In this document: positions 18,709-27,012 of the stretch, piece by piece
Layout: every line of letters starts with the position of its first letter
How positions within the stretch are numbered: position 1 is the first letter of the stretch
NCBI GenBank assembly: GCA_947475735.1
Contig: CANJLQ010000008.1
Coordinates: 1-64,000, forward strand
Direction: 5' to 3'
Source of the DNA: Caulobacteraceae bacterium
GTDB taxonomy: Bacteria; Pseudomonadota; Alphaproteobacteria; Caulobacterales; Caulobacteraceae
DNA: 64,000 nt
The notes under the pieces: generated by a model
The model's input: the letters and a program-made list of their open reading frames with translations, nothing else
The model's database searches: none
What the model was told of the DNA's origin: nothing
Made by a program: the position numbers and the translations under genes

Positions 18709-19337
18709 TCGAGCTCTGGTCCGTCCCGACCGCCAACGGCCAGAAGGTCCACATTGTGCTGGAGGAGGCGGGACTGCCTTACCGCGCGACCATGATCGAC
18801 CTGACGCAGGCCGAGCACCGCGCGCCGGAGTTCCTGGCGCTGAACCCCTTCGGCAAGGCCCCGGTCATGCGCGATCCGGACGGGCCGGGCGGGCGGCCCC
18901 TGGTGCTGGCGGAAACGCTCGCCATCGCCTGGTACGCGGCCGAGAAGGGCGCGAACGGCCTGATCTCGGACGACCCCGCGATCCGCGCCGAGCAGATGAT
19001 GTGGGCCGCCGCCATCTCCTCCTCGGTCGCCATGCCCTTCGCCATGCAGTTCTTCGCCACCCAGCTCGCCCCGACGCCCGACCCCTGGCTAATCGAGACG
19101 ATGACCGGCGGGGCGCGACGGTCGCTCGAAGTGTTCGAGGCGCGGCTGGCGGACCGAGCGTGGATCTGCGGCGAGGCGTTCAGCGTGGTGGACTGCCTGC
19201 TGTTCCCGGTGGTCGCGACGTCGGCGAGGCGGCTGGAGGGTTGGCTGGAGGCCTATCAGGCGTTGAAACGCTGGCATGATGGCGTGGCGGAAAGGCCGAC
19301 GGTCCAGCAGGGAATGGCGGTCGGGCTCAGCGCATGA
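18705..19337 (+). CDS. Glutathione S-transferase family protein
   Basis: A 210-residue GST with an N-terminal thioredoxin-like domain (IELWSVPTANGQKVHIVLEEAGLPY, NPFGKAPV as the cis-Pro and glutathione region) and an all-helical C-terminal domain ending RPTVQQGM. It resembles the YfcG/YghU-like disulfide-bond group, though SVPTANG is typical of several subfamilies. Last gene of the HapK-like operon. Its 3' end overlaps the convergent toxin gene by 11 bases, suggesting the toxin-antitoxin pair was placed exactly at the operon end. Confidence 0.87.
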   Translation: MIELWSVPTANGQKVHIVLEEAGLPYRATMIDLTQAEHRAPEFLALNPFGKAPVMRDPDGPGGRPLVLAETLAIAWYAAEKGANGLISDDPAIRAEQMMWAAAISSSVAMPFAMQFFATQLAPTPDPWLIETMTGGARRSLEVFEARLADRAWICGEAFSVVDCLLFPVVATSARRLEGWLEAYQALKRWHDGVAERPTVQQGMAVGLSA

Positions 19338-19587
19338 CCCGTTCGATCCAGACGACCTGCTCCGACTCGATGATCGAGTAGATTATGCTCCAACGCTGGA
19401 ACAGCGCGCGGCGAAGGTTCGGGTTCTCTTCCACGGCGGGGTATCGCTTCGGGAACAGGTCAAGTTTGCGGATGACGTCGCGGACTCCGTTCTCGAATCT
19501 CAGAGCCGTCGGCAGGCCGTGAGCAGCGAGGAAGAGGGCGATCTCCTCAATGTCCGCCTCCGCTTGACGGCTGATGATGACCTTCAA
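19327..19587 (-). CDS. parE: Type II toxin, ParE/RelE family
   Basis: An 86-residue ParE-like toxin. It has the small helical hairpin plus beta-sheet pattern: VIISRQAEADIEEIALFLA, then FPKRYPAVEENPNLRRALFQRWSIIYSII. Family members poison DNA gyrase (ParE) or cleave mRNA (RelE); the sequence fits ParE better. It overlaps its antitoxin by ATGA. The pair sits on the junction between the two regulon blocks of the island. Confidence 0.88.
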   Translation of the reverse strand: MKVIISRQAEADIEEIALFLAAHGLPTALRFENGVRDVIRKLDLFPKRYPAVEENPNLRRALFQRWSIIYSIIESEQVVWIERVMR

Positions 19588-19835
19588 CGAAGAGCTTCGA
19601 GCTTTGCCCGGATGCGGTCCATCGCTTCGTCGGCCGGAGATCCGCCCCCCATTCGACGAGACTCCTCGACGGCGGCCTTGATCTCCTCGTAGGGAATATC
19701 TCGGGCCGTCTCTTCCTCCTCGAGCAGGCGAAGAGCGGCGCGAACGACCTCGCTGGCGTTGTTGTAGCGGCCCGATTTGACTCGACGATCGATCAACTCG
19801 TCGAAGTGGGCTCCGAGGGCGAAACTGCGAGGCAT
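19584..19835 (-). CDS. parD: Type II antitoxin, ParD family
   Basis: An 83-residue ParD/CopG-like antitoxin with an N-terminal ribbon-helix-helix domain: FALGAHFDELIDRRVKSGRYNNASEVVRAALRLLEEEE, the invariant GRYNNASEVVR segment being diagnostic. The acidic C-terminal half (EIKAAVEESRR) wraps the toxin. The ATG at 19835 begins MPRSFALG. It normally autorepresses its own promoter, which would lie in 19836-19914, next to the type-2 operator of the divergent CoA-lyase operon. Confidence 0.9.
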   Translation of the reverse strand: MPRSFALGAHFDELIDRRVKSGRYNNASEVVRAALRLLEEEETARDIPYEEIKAAVEESRRMGGGSPADEAMDRIRAKLEALR

Positions 19836-19914
19836 GGCGATCTCCTTGCCGAAAAAGATAACTGTTATCTGGGGTGCTGCAAGAGGGCGTTGACGTCTGG
19901 CGAGGTTGCGCCCT

Positions 19915-19930
19915 AAATGTCCGGACATTT
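19915..19930. promoter_or_regulatory. Type-2 operator, copy 1
   Basis: Perfect 16-bp palindrome AAATGTCCGGACATTT, 14 bases before the chosen start of the CitE-like gene. The same core recurs at 26997-27012. Likely target of the HutC-type regulator encoded at 24970-25683, which is in the same module. An in-frame ATG lies inside the palindrome (19917). Confidence 0.75.
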
Positions 19931-19943
19931 GGTCCGAGGCGTC

Positions 19944-20732
19944 ATGGCCTATCGCTCGCTCCTGTTCGTGCCCGGTTCGCGGCCCGACCGCTTCGACAAG
20001 GCGGCCGGAGTGGGGGCCGACGCCGTCTGCATCGATCTGGAAGACGCCGTCCCGCCCGACGGCAAGGATGCGGCACGAGCGGCGGCGGTCGCGGCGCTGG
20101 ACGGCCGGTTCGGGCTGCGGGTCAACGCGGTCGGCACGGCGGAGGGCGAGGCGGACCTCGCCGCTCTGAGCAGGGCCAGTCCCGTCTTCGTCATGATCCC
20201 AAAGGCCGCTTCCGCCACCGACGTCGCCGCCGTCCGCGCCGCGACCGACGCCCCGCTCTGGCCCATCGTCGAGAGCGCGGCGGGCCTGCATGCTGCCTGG
20301 GACATCGCCGCCGCGCCGGGCGTCGCGGGCGTCCTGTTCGGCGGGGCCGACTACGCCGCCGACCTCGGCTGCACCATGGAGTGGGAGCCGCTGTTTCACG
20401 CGCGGGGCGTGCTGGCCGCGGCCTGCGCGCGGGCGGGGGTGGAGCTGCTGGACGTGCCCCATCTCGACATCGCCGACGAGGCCGACCTGATCGCCTCGAC
20501 CCGCCGGATCAAGGCCATGGGCTTCACCGGCCGGGCCTGCATCCACCCTTCCCAGATCGCCCCCGTCCACGCTGTCTTCACCCCCACCGAGGCCGAGATC
20601 GCCCGCGCGCGCCGCGTGCTCGACGCCTTCGAGGCCGGCGGCGGCGGCGCCGCCCTGCTGGACGGCAAGCTGATCGAGAAACCCCTGATCCGCGCCGCCC
20701 GGCGCACGCTCGAACACGTCGGAGACGCCTGA
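19944..20732 (+). CDS. HpcH/HpaI aldolase / citrate-lyase beta-like CoA lyase
   Basis: A 262-residue CitE-like protein that cleaves a 3-hydroxyacyl-CoA (malyl-, methylmalyl- or citramalyl-CoA type) by retro-Claisen reaction. Landmarks: RSLLFVPGSRPDRFDKA, the metal/CoA segment DAVCIDLEDAVPPDGK (30-40), WPIVESAAGL and FTGRACIHPSQI. ATG 19944 follows GAGG at 19936-19939; an upstream in-frame ATG at 19917 lies in the operator. First of five genes running to a pair of CoA-transferases. With the next gene (MaoC) it resembles the itaconate or mesaconate hydratase-lyase pair. Confidence 0.88.
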   Translation: MAYRSLLFVPGSRPDRFDKAAGVGADAVCIDLEDAVPPDGKDAARAAAVAALDGRFGLRVNAVGTAEGEADLAALSRASPVFVMIPKAASATDVAAVRAATDAPLWPIVESAAGLHAAWDIAAAPGVAGVLFGGADYAADLGCTMEWEPLFHARGVLAAACARAGVELLDVPHLDIADEADLIASTRRIKAMGFTGRACIHPSQIAPVHAVFTPTEAEIARARRVLDAFEAGGGGAALLDGKLIEKPLIRAARRTLEHVGDA

Positions 20733-21254
20733 ATGGTGCAGCAATTCAAACAGGTTGGCCCCCAACGCTACCGCGAAACCTTCGGTCGCTACTTCGAGGA
20801 CTTCGTCGTCGGCGACGTCTATGAGCACCGCCCCGGCAAGACGGTGACGGAGTACGACAACCACCTGTTCACGCTCATGACGATGAACACCCACCCGATG
20901 CATTTCGACGCCGAGTTCGCCAAGGCGTCCGAGTTCAAGCGCAACATCGTCGTCAGCCCCTACACCCTCGCCTTGCTGATCGGCATGAGCGTGACCGACT
21001 GTAGCCAGAAGGCCATCGCCAACCTGGGCATGGACGAGGTCAAGTTCACCGCCCCCGTCTTCGCCGGCGACACCATCTATGGCGAGAGCGAGGTGTTGGC
21101 CAAGCGCGAGAGCCAGTCCCGCCCCGGCCAGGGCATCGTCACCATCCGCACCATCGGCCTGAACCAGGACGGGGTTCAGGTCTGCACCTTCGTGCGCAAC
21201 ATGCTGATCCCCGGCCGCGGCAACGCGGTCGAGGATCGCGTCGGGAACTACTGA
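20733..21254 (+). CDS. MaoC family acyl-CoA hydratase
   Basis: A 173-residue hot-dog-fold enoyl-CoA hydratase. The segment YFEDFVVGDVYEHRPGKTVTEYDNHLFTLMTMNTHPMHFDAEFA matches mesaconyl-C4/itaconyl-CoA hydratase-type MaoC proteins, and the acid/base pair appears as Asp and His in DNHLF and THPMHFD. It starts right after the CitE-like stop. Hydration of an unsaturated dicarboxyl-CoA followed by lyase cleavage is the logical pair. Precise substrate unknown. Confidence 0.88.
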   Translation: MVQQFKQVGPQRYRETFGRYFEDFVVGDVYEHRPGKTVTEYDNHLFTLMTMNTHPMHFDAEFAKASEFKRNIVVSPYTLALLIGMSVTDCSQKAIANLGMDEVKFTAPVFAGDTIYGESEVLAKRESQSRPGQGIVTIRTIGLNQDGVQVCTFVRNMLIPGRGNAVEDRVGNY

Positions 21255-21255
21255 C

Positions 21256-22449
21256 ATGAACGTTCACGCCCCCCTCATCTCCGACGCCGACGAACGCGCC
21301 ATCCTGGACGCCATCGACAAGTGGATCGAGCAGAAGGTCCGCCCGGTCGCCATGGAGCTGGAGCACGGCGACATCTGGCCCGCCGACCTCGTCGACGACA
21401 TGGCCGAGCTGGGCCTGTTCGGAGCCATCGTCGACCCGGAATACGGCGGGCTGGGCCTGTCGGCGACGACCTATTCGCGCATCGTCATGCGCATCGCCGA
21501 GGAGTGGATGAGCCTGACCGGCATCTTCAACTCCCACCTGATGATGGCCACCGTCGTCCAGCGCTTCGGCACGCAGAAGCAGCGCGAATACTGGCTGCCG
21601 AAGTTCGTCACCGGCGAGATGCGCGGTGGGCTGGGCCTCACCGAGCCCGACGCGGGCACCGACCTTCAGGCCATCCGTACGGTCGCGACGCGCGACGGCT
21701 CGGACTACGTCGTGACGGGGACCAAGACCTGGATCTCCAACGCCATCATGGGCCATTGCTGCGCCCTGCTGGTGAAGACTGACCCGGAGGCCCAGCCGCG
21801 CCACAAGGGCATGTCGATGCTGATCGTGTCCAAGATCGACCCGGACACCAAGGCCCCGCTGCCGGGCATCTCCAACGGCAAGAAGCTGGAGAAGCTGGGC
21901 TACAAGGGCATCGATTCCGGTGAGTTCATCTTCGACGGCTACCGCTGCGACGCCGAGCTCAGCCTCGTCGGCGGCGAGGAGGGCAAGGGCTTTGCCATGG
22001 CGACCGGCGGGCTCGAGATCGGCCGTGTCAACATCGCCGCTCGCTCGGTCGGCATCGCCAAGCGCGCCCTGAAAGAAAGCGTCGCCTACGCCCAGACCCG
22101 CAAGACCATGGGCAAGCCCATCGCCGAGCATCAGGCGATCCAGCTCAAGCTCGGCGACATGGCGGCCCGTACCCGCGCGGCCGAACTGCTGGTCGAGGAC
22201 GCGGCCCGCGCCTTCGACGCCGGCGGGCGGATCGACATGGAGGCCGGCATGGCGAAATACTTCGCCTCCGAGACCGCCGTCGAGGTCGCCACCGAGGCCA
22301 TGCGCATCCACGGCGGCTACGGCTATTCCAAGGAATACGTTATCGAGCGGCTGTACCGCGACGCGCCGCTGATGTGCATCGGCGAGGGCACCAACGAGAT
22401 GCAGCGCATCATCATCGCCAAACAGCTGGTGGCGAGGAACAAGGTGTGA
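21256..22449 (+). CDS. Acyl-CoA dehydrogenase
   Basis: A 397-residue flavin acyl-CoA dehydrogenase. FAD/substrate-binding segments GGLGLTEPDAGTDLQ and YVVTGTKTWISNA are present, the catalytic Glu is in CIGEGTNEMQR, and HGGYGYSKEY precedes it. It would generate an alpha,beta-unsaturated acyl-CoA for the neighbouring MaoC hydratase. It lies 1 base after the MaoC stop in one operon and is followed by a palindromic repeat (22456-22584) and then two CoA-transferases. Substrate unknown; methylsuccinyl-CoA is one possibility. Confidence 0.92.
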   Translation: MNVHAPLISDADERAILDAIDKWIEQKVRPVAMELEHGDIWPADLVDDMAELGLFGAIVDPEYGGLGLSATTYSRIVMRIAEEWMSLTGIFNSHLMMATVVQRFGTQKQREYWLPKFVTGEMRGGLGLTEPDAGTDLQAIRTVATRDGSDYVVTGTKTWISNAIMGHCCALLVKTDPEAQPRHKGMSMLIVSKIDPDTKAPLPGISNGKKLEKLGYKGIDSGEFIFDGYRCDAELSLVGGEEGKGFAMATGGLEIGRVNIAARSVGIAKRALKESVAYAQTRKTMGKPIAEHQAIQLKLGDMAARTRAAELLVEDAARAFDAGGRIDMEAGMAKYFASETAVEVATEAMRIHGGYGYSKEYVIERLYRDAPLMCIGEGTNEMQRIIIAKQLVARNKV

Positions 22450-22455
22450 TGATGA

Positions 22456-22584
22456 AATCCTCACCCGTAGGGGGAGGGGGACCGCGAAGCGGTGGAGGGG
22501 GCCAACCCCAGACACCGAATGCGCGGCGGACCCCCTCCGTCACTTCGCTGCGCTTCATGCCACCTCCCCCGACGGGGGAGGATT
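22456..22584. repeat. GGGGGAGG-type palindromic repeat, copy R1
   Basis: A 129-bp unit with terminal inverted repeats AATCCTCACCCGTAGGGGGAGG and its near-complement. The arms are asymmetric: one carries a short ACCGCGAAGCGGT hairpin, the other a longer arm with CGCTGCGCTTC. It lies between two genes of one operon. Same orientation as the copy at 39481. Confidence 0.85.
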
Positions 22585-22586
22585 AG

Positions 22587-23726
22587 ATGCGCCCGCTGGA
22601 CGGCGTCCGAATCCTGGCGGTCGAGCAGTATGGCGCGGGCCCCTACGGCACCATGCTGATGGCCGAGCTGGGCGCCGAGGTCATCAAGATCGAGGCGCCC
22701 TCCATGGGCGGGGACGTCAGCCGCCAGACCGGCCCCTACTTCCTGGGCGATCAGGACAGCCAGTTCTTCCAGACCTTCTCCCGCTCCAAGTCCTCCGTTG
22801 CGCTGGAGATCAAGACGCCGGAGGGTCGCGCCGACTTCGAGCGCCTGGTCCAGTCGGCGGACGCCGTGGTCAACAACCTGCGCGGCGATCAGCCGGCCAA
22901 GATGCGGATCGACTATCCAGCCCTGAAGGCCATCAAGCCGTCCATCGTCTGCGCCCACCTGTCGGCCTATGGGCGAGGCAACAGCCGCCAGGCCTGGCCC
23001 GGCTATGACTACCTCATGCAGGCCGAGGCGGGGTTCATGAGCCTGACCGGAGAGCCCGACGCCCCGCCCACGCGGTTCGGCCTGTCGATGGTCGACTTCA
23101 TGACCGGCACCATGTGGGCCATGGCCACGGTCAGCGCGATCCTGAAGGCGCGCGAGACCGGCGTCGGCTGCGATGTGGACGTGTCACTGTTCGACGTGGC
23201 GCTCCATCAGCTCAGCTACCCCGCCGTCTGGGCCATGAACGAAGGCCACGACGTCGGCCGCCTGCCCCGCGGTGCCCACCCCTCGATCGCCCCGTCCCAA
23301 CTGGTGAAGACCAAGGACGGCTGGGGCCTGTTGATGTGCCAGACGCCCAAGTTCTGGGACCGCTTCTGTGAACTGGCGGGGGCGGCGCATCTGAAGGCCG
23401 ATGCCCGTTTCGCCGACATCCCGTCGCGCCGGGCCAACCTCGCCGCGCTCAGCGAGGCCGTGGACGCCCTCACCGCGACCCGGACGACAGACGAATGGCT
23501 AGGCATCCTCGGCGGCGAAGTCCCCTTCGCCCCGGTGCGCAACGTCGCCGAGGCGCTGGCCAATCCCTTCGTCACCGAGGTCGGCATGCGCGACATCGTC
23601 GATCACCCGGATCGAGAGGGCGGCCTCCACATGCTGGCCAGCCCGGTGAAGATCGACGGCGAGCGCGCCCCCGGCGTTCGTGCGCCCAAGCTCGGCGAGC
23701 AGACCGCCAAGGTGCTCGGTCGGTGA
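22587..23726 (+). CDS. CaiB/BaiF family CoA-transferase (first)
   Basis: A 379-residue type III CoA-transferase, moving CoA between acyl-CoA and a free acid by a mixed anhydride/aspartyl-thioester. The catalytic region MQAEAGFMSLTGEPDAPPTRFGLSMVDFMTG contains the conserved segment with the catalytic Asp (GYDYLMQAE). N-terminal LDGVRILAVEQYGAGPYGTMLMAELGAEVIKIE matches the family. It starts 2 bases after the R1 repeat and overlaps the next CoA-transferase by GTGA. Likely a heterodimer or a specialised pair with it. Confidence 0.92.
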   Translation: MRPLDGVRILAVEQYGAGPYGTMLMAELGAEVIKIEAPSMGGDVSRQTGPYFLGDQDSQFFQTFSRSKSSVALEIKTPEGRADFERLVQSADAVVNNLRGDQPAKMRIDYPALKAIKPSIVCAHLSAYGRGNSRQAWPGYDYLMQAEAGFMSLTGEPDAPPTRFGLSMVDFMTGTMWAMATVSAILKARETGVGCDVDVSLFDVALHQLSYPAVWAMNEGHDVGRLPRGAHPSIAPSQLVKTKDGWGLLMCQTPKFWDRFCELAGAAHLKADARFADIPSRRANLAALSEAVDALTATRTTDEWLGILGGEVPFAPVRNVAEALANPFVTEVGMRDIVDHPDREGGLHMLASPVKIDGERAPGVRAPKLGEQTAKVLGR

Positions 23727-24871
23727 AGCTGCAAGGCGTCAAGGTTCTCGACCTCAGCCTGTTCCTGCCGGGGCCGATGCTGACCCTGATGATGGCCGAC
23801 CACGGGGCCGAGGTCGTCAAGGTCGAACCGGCCGGGGAGGGGGAGCCGACCCGCCACGTCGGCTATCGCAAGAACGGCGAGAGCGTCTGGTTCCGGAACA
23901 CCCATCGCGGCAAGCGCTCCATCCAGCTGAACCTGAAAGACCCCGCCGATCACGCTGTTTTTATGAGGCTAGCCGCTGAGGCCGATGTGGTGGTGGAGGC
24001 CTTCCGGCCCGGCGTGGCGAAACGGCTGGGCGTCGACTACGACGCGGTCCGGGCGGTCAATCCGGGCGTGGTCTATTGCGCCATCTCCGCCTTCGGTCAG
24101 GACGGGCCGTATCGCGACCGACCCGCGCACGACGTGGCCGTACAGGCGCTGGCAGGGGTCGTGTCGCTGAACGAGGGACAGGACGGCCTGCCGGCCATGC
24201 CCGCCATGCCGGTGGCCGATGCCCTGGCCTCGCTGACCGCCCTGTCCGGCGTCCTGATGGCCCTGTTGCGCAAGCGCGAAACGGGTCAGGGCGACTACCT
24301 CGACGGCGCCATGTTCGACAGCGTGCTCGCCTGGACGCCCAACGTCACCGGCCGGATCTTCGCCACCGGCGAGGCCCACGTCGTCAAGGACGAACGCTCT
24401 TGGGGCGGGAATGCGATGTACGGCCTTTACCGCACCGCCGACGACCGCTGGCTGGCGCTGGGCGGAGCGGAGGTGAAGTTCGCGCGGAACCTGCTGACGC
24501 CGCTCGGGCGCGAGGATCTGGTGCAATATGCCGAGCTGCCGCCGGGACCCGGTCAGGAGCCGTTGCGAGCCTTCCTGCGCGAAACCTTCGCCGCGCGGAC
24601 CCTGTCGGAGTGGGAAGCCTGGTTCGCCGACAAGGATGTCTGCTGGGCCCCGGTCCGCACGCTCAAGGACGCCTTCGACGACCCGGCGCTGGAGGCTCGC
24701 GGCATGCTGGCCCGCGACGCCGAGGGGAACGAGATCGTCGGCACGCCGATCCGGTTTCGCGAGGAGCCGGCGGTGATCGACCCGACCGTGCCGGGGCTCG
24801 ACGAGCACGGGGCGGAAATCAGGGCTCGGCTCAAATCCTCCCCCATTGGGGGAGGTGGATCCGGAGCGTAG
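23723..24871 (+). CDS. CaiB/BaiF family CoA-transferase (second)
   Basis: A 382-residue type III CoA-transferase. The segment PAHDVAVQALAGVVSL with the catalytic Asp, and GAEVVKVEPAGEGEPTRHVGY, fit the family. The start GTG at 23723 overlaps the stop of the first transferase. The gene ends in the R2 repeat: the last residues KSSPIGGGGSGA are encoded by the repeat itself, so its C-terminus has been reshaped. Substrate unknown; glutarate or mesaconate-type acids are candidates. Confidence 0.9.
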   Translation: MKLQGVKVLDLSLFLPGPMLTLMMADHGAEVVKVEPAGEGEPTRHVGYRKNGESVWFRNTHRGKRSIQLNLKDPADHAVFMRLAAEADVVVEAFRPGVAKRLGVDYDAVRAVNPGVVYCAISAFGQDGPYRDRPAHDVAVQALAGVVSLNEGQDGLPAMPAMPVADALASLTALSGVLMALLRKRETGQGDYLDGAMFDSVLAWTPNVTGRIFATGEAHVVKDERSWGGNAMYGLYRTADDRWLALGGAEVKFARNLLTPLGREDLVQYAELPPGPGQEPLRAFLRETFAARTLSEWEAWFADKDVCWAPVRTLKDAFDDPALEARGMLARDAEGNEIVGTPIRFREEPAVIDPTVPGLDEHGAEIRARLKSSPIGGGGSGA

Positions 24872-24965
24872 CGGAGGAGACGGAGGGGGCTTGCCGCGAA
24901 TGCCGGTGTGCGCGGCCGGCCCCCTCCACCGCTTCGCGGTCCCCCTCCCCCAACGGGGGAGGATT
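24834..24965. repeat. GGGGGAGG-type palindromic repeat, copy R2 (inverted)
   Basis: A 132-bp unit of the same family as R1 and in the opposite orientation: the ACCGCTTCGCGGT hairpin is at its right end. It begins within the second CaiB gene and supplies its stop codon, and ends 4 bases before the stop of the convergent GntR gene. Confidence 0.85.
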
Positions 24966-24969
24966 GCGC

Positions 24970-25683
24970 CTAGCCCTCCCGCCGATACGTCATCGCATAG
25001 ACGAAGCGCCCGCCCGGATGGACCGAGTCCGAGGCCAGGATCAGCGCCCCGTCGTCTCCGTGGTAACGCCGCAGGGTCCGCAAGGCCGCACCGCCGGGCT
25101 CGGCCTTCAGCGCCTTCGCATCGCCGGCCGAGAGCAGCTCCGCCGTGATCTCCTGATCGATCCGGCCGGCCGCCACGCCAAACCGCTCGTCCAGCAGGGC
25201 ATGGACGGACCGCCCCTCGCCGAGGTCGCCCGCCACGCCCGTGAACGGCTGGGGCACATAGATGCGCGATAAGGCGAGCGGCAGGGCCTCGGCGATCCTT
25301 AGCCCATCGATCACCAGCCAGTTCCGCTCGACGTCCCCGCCGATCCGCGAGGCCTCGTCCGATGTCAGCCGGCGCTCGGCTTGCGCCAACACCGTCAGCT
25401 TCGCCGTCTGGGCGTACTGCATCAGGTCTTCGACCCCGCCCAGCGGCTGGACGTAGGCCGAGGGACTGGCCGCTGCGATCACCGTCGTGCCCGCCCCCCG
25501 CCGCCGCGCGATCAGCCCGGCCTCGGTCAGCAGGCGGATGGCGTCCCGCGCCGTGTGCCGCGACACGCCGTGGGTGTCGGCCAGCTCCAGCTCCGGCGGC
25601 AGCTGCGACCCGACCGCATAGTCCCCGCGCGCAATGGCGGCGCGCAGGGTCTCGGCCAGCTGTCGGTATCGGGGGGTCGTCAT
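24970..25683 (-). CDS. GntR/HutC-family transcription regulator (UTRA domain), candidate type-2 regulator
   Basis: A 237-residue regulator with an N-terminal winged helix (MTTPRYRQLAETLRAAIARGDYAVGSQLPPELELADTHGVSRHTARDAIRLLTEAGLI) and a C-terminal UTRA ligand-binding domain, as in HutC. HutC-type regulators usually bind small carboxylic acids or sugars. It lies 8 bases downstream of the CoA-transferase gene, so it is co-transcribed from the divergent promoter that carries the type-2 palindrome. This makes it the likely autoregulated regulator of the AAATGTCCGGACATTT regulon. No DNA-binding data; assignment is by position. Confidence 0.85.
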   Translation of the reverse strand: MTTPRYRQLAETLRAAIARGDYAVGSQLPPELELADTHGVSRHTARDAIRLLTEAGLIARRRGAGTTVIAAASPSAYVQPLGGVEDLMQYAQTAKLTVLAQAERRLTSDEASRIGGDVERNWLVIDGLRIAEALPLALSRIYVPQPFTGVAGDLGEGRSVHALLDERFGVAAGRIDQEITAELLSAGDAKALKAEPGGAALRTLRRYHGDDGALILASDSVHPGGRFVYAMTYRREG

Positions 25684-25691
25684 GGCCCCTC

Positions 25692-26942
25692 CTACATCGC
25701 CCGCCGCATCGCGGACCAGTCGTCGGCCAATGCGTCACGATGCGCCGGAGAGGCGACGGCGATCAGGGCCTCGGCCCGCGCGTCGATCGACAGGCTGCGC
25801 AGGTCGGCGACGCCATGCTCGGTCACCACCACCACCGGATCGCCGCGCCCTATGCTGGGCGGACAGAACAGGCGCGGCACGATCCGGCTGAGCGTGTCGC
25901 CCTTGGCCGAGGCGGGCAGGGCGACGACCGGCACGCCGCCCTGCGACGCCCAGGCCCCCCGGAGGAAGTCGACCAGCCCGCCTGCGCCCGAGACCTGGCG
26001 GCCGTCCATCCACTCGGCGTTGACCTGACCGAACAGGTCCACCTCGATGGCGGAGTTGACGGCGACGAAGCGCGGAATGGCCGAAAGCGTCGATATGGCG
26101 TGGGTCTGTCCGACGGGCCGGAACCGCACGCGCGGATCGTCGGCCACTCGGGCGTAGAGGGCGGACGAGCCCAGCGCCACGCCGGTGGTCACTGCATCCA
26201 CCGCGTCCCGATCCAGCAGGTCGATCAGAGGCTCGGTCACCATGCCCGAGTGGACCCGCAGCCCCCGCCGCTCGCCAAGCGCCGCCAAGGTCGCCACCCC
26301 GATCTTGCCGAGCCCCGTCTGCACGGTCGCGCCGTCGGGAATGAGACCGGCGACCCGCGCGGCGATGGCGGCGCTGACCGGATCGATCGCCCCCGCGCCA
26401 TAGCCGGGCAGGGGAGTGTCGACCTCCACCATGGCATCGAAGGCGTCGAGCGGTACGGTGGGACCATCGCGCGCGGCCGGCATGCCCGTATGGATCAGGC
26501 CAATGCGGAACCGCGTCCGCTCGAACACCGCCGGGCTGAAGTCGGCGGCGACGCCCAGGCTGCATAGGCCATCCGATCCCGGCCGCGCGACGGTGAACAC
26601 GCCAGCGTCGAAGGCCCGCTCCGACAGCCGCCGCCAGACCTGGGTGTAGGTCAGGGGCGAAAAGGCCAGCCGCCCGGCCGCGAAACTGTCCCGCCACTCT
26701 AGCCCCAGGAAGATCGCCTCCGCCCGCGCATCGTCGTGCAGTCCCGCCCAGTCTGTGCGGTTGACGCCCGGGATCCAGACGCCCTCGAACGTCAGGCCCG
26801 CCGCCGCCTCGGGCCGCCGGGTCAGCGTCTCCGTCAGCGCCAGAGGCTCGCCCGCGCAGCCGGGGATGAAGACGCGGCCGCCGTCCGGCACGGCCGCCTT
26901 GAGGGCGTCGATCGCGGCGTCCATCGTTACGGGGATCGGCAT
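25692..26942 (-). CDS. Acetyl-CoA hydrolase/transferase family CoA-transferase
   Basis: A 416-residue family I CoA-transferase of the acetyl-CoA hydrolase/4-hydroxybutyrate CoA-transferase type. The catalytic Glu-bearing region is in RFVAVNSAIEVDLFGQVNAEW, and the C-terminal GRGDPVVVVTEHGVADL is a family landmark. This is the type of transferase that activates itaconate in Yersinia and Ralstonia-like clusters (established for those organisms; inferred here). It is divergent from the PrpD operon with the type-2 operator between them and is followed by its GntR regulator. Confidence 0.88.
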   Translation of the reverse strand: MPIPVTMDAAIDALKAAVPDGGRVFIPGCAGEPLALTETLTRRPEAAAGLTFEGVWIPGVNRTDWAGLHDDARAEAIFLGLEWRDSFAAGRLAFSPLTYTQVWRRLSERAFDAGVFTVARPGSDGLCSLGVAADFSPAVFERTRFRIGLIHTGMPAARDGPTVPLDAFDAMVEVDTPLPGYGAGAIDPVSAAIAARVAGLIPDGATVQTGLGKIGVATLAALGERRGLRVHSGMVTEPLIDLLDRDAVDAVTTGVALGSSALYARVADDPRVRFRPVGQTHAISTLSAIPRFVAVNSAIEVDLFGQVNAEWMDGRQVSGAGGLVDFLRGAWASQGGVPVVALPASAKGDTLSRIVPRLFCPPSIGRGDPVVVVTEHGVADLRSLSIDARAEALIAVASPAHRDALADDWSAMRRAM

Positions 26943-26996
26943 GGTCAGAGGGCGCGCTCCGGCTTGACCGGCGAGGGCCGGGGACGCGATAACAGC

Positions 26997-27012
26997 ATAT
27001 GTCCGGACATTT
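26997..27012. promoter_or_regulatory. Type-2 operator, copy 2
   Basis: ATATGTCCGGACATTT, the same core palindrome as at 19915 with one flank base changed. It sits between the divergent CoA-transferase/GntR operon (start 26942) and the MmgE/PrpD operon, whose ATG (26999) lies inside it, so binding could directly occlude initiation. Confidence 0.75.

Noticed and set aside
22456..24965. Palindromic repeats R1-R2 read as a CRISPR array
   Set aside because: Units are 129-146 bp, far apart, in both orientations, with no regular spacers and no cas genes.
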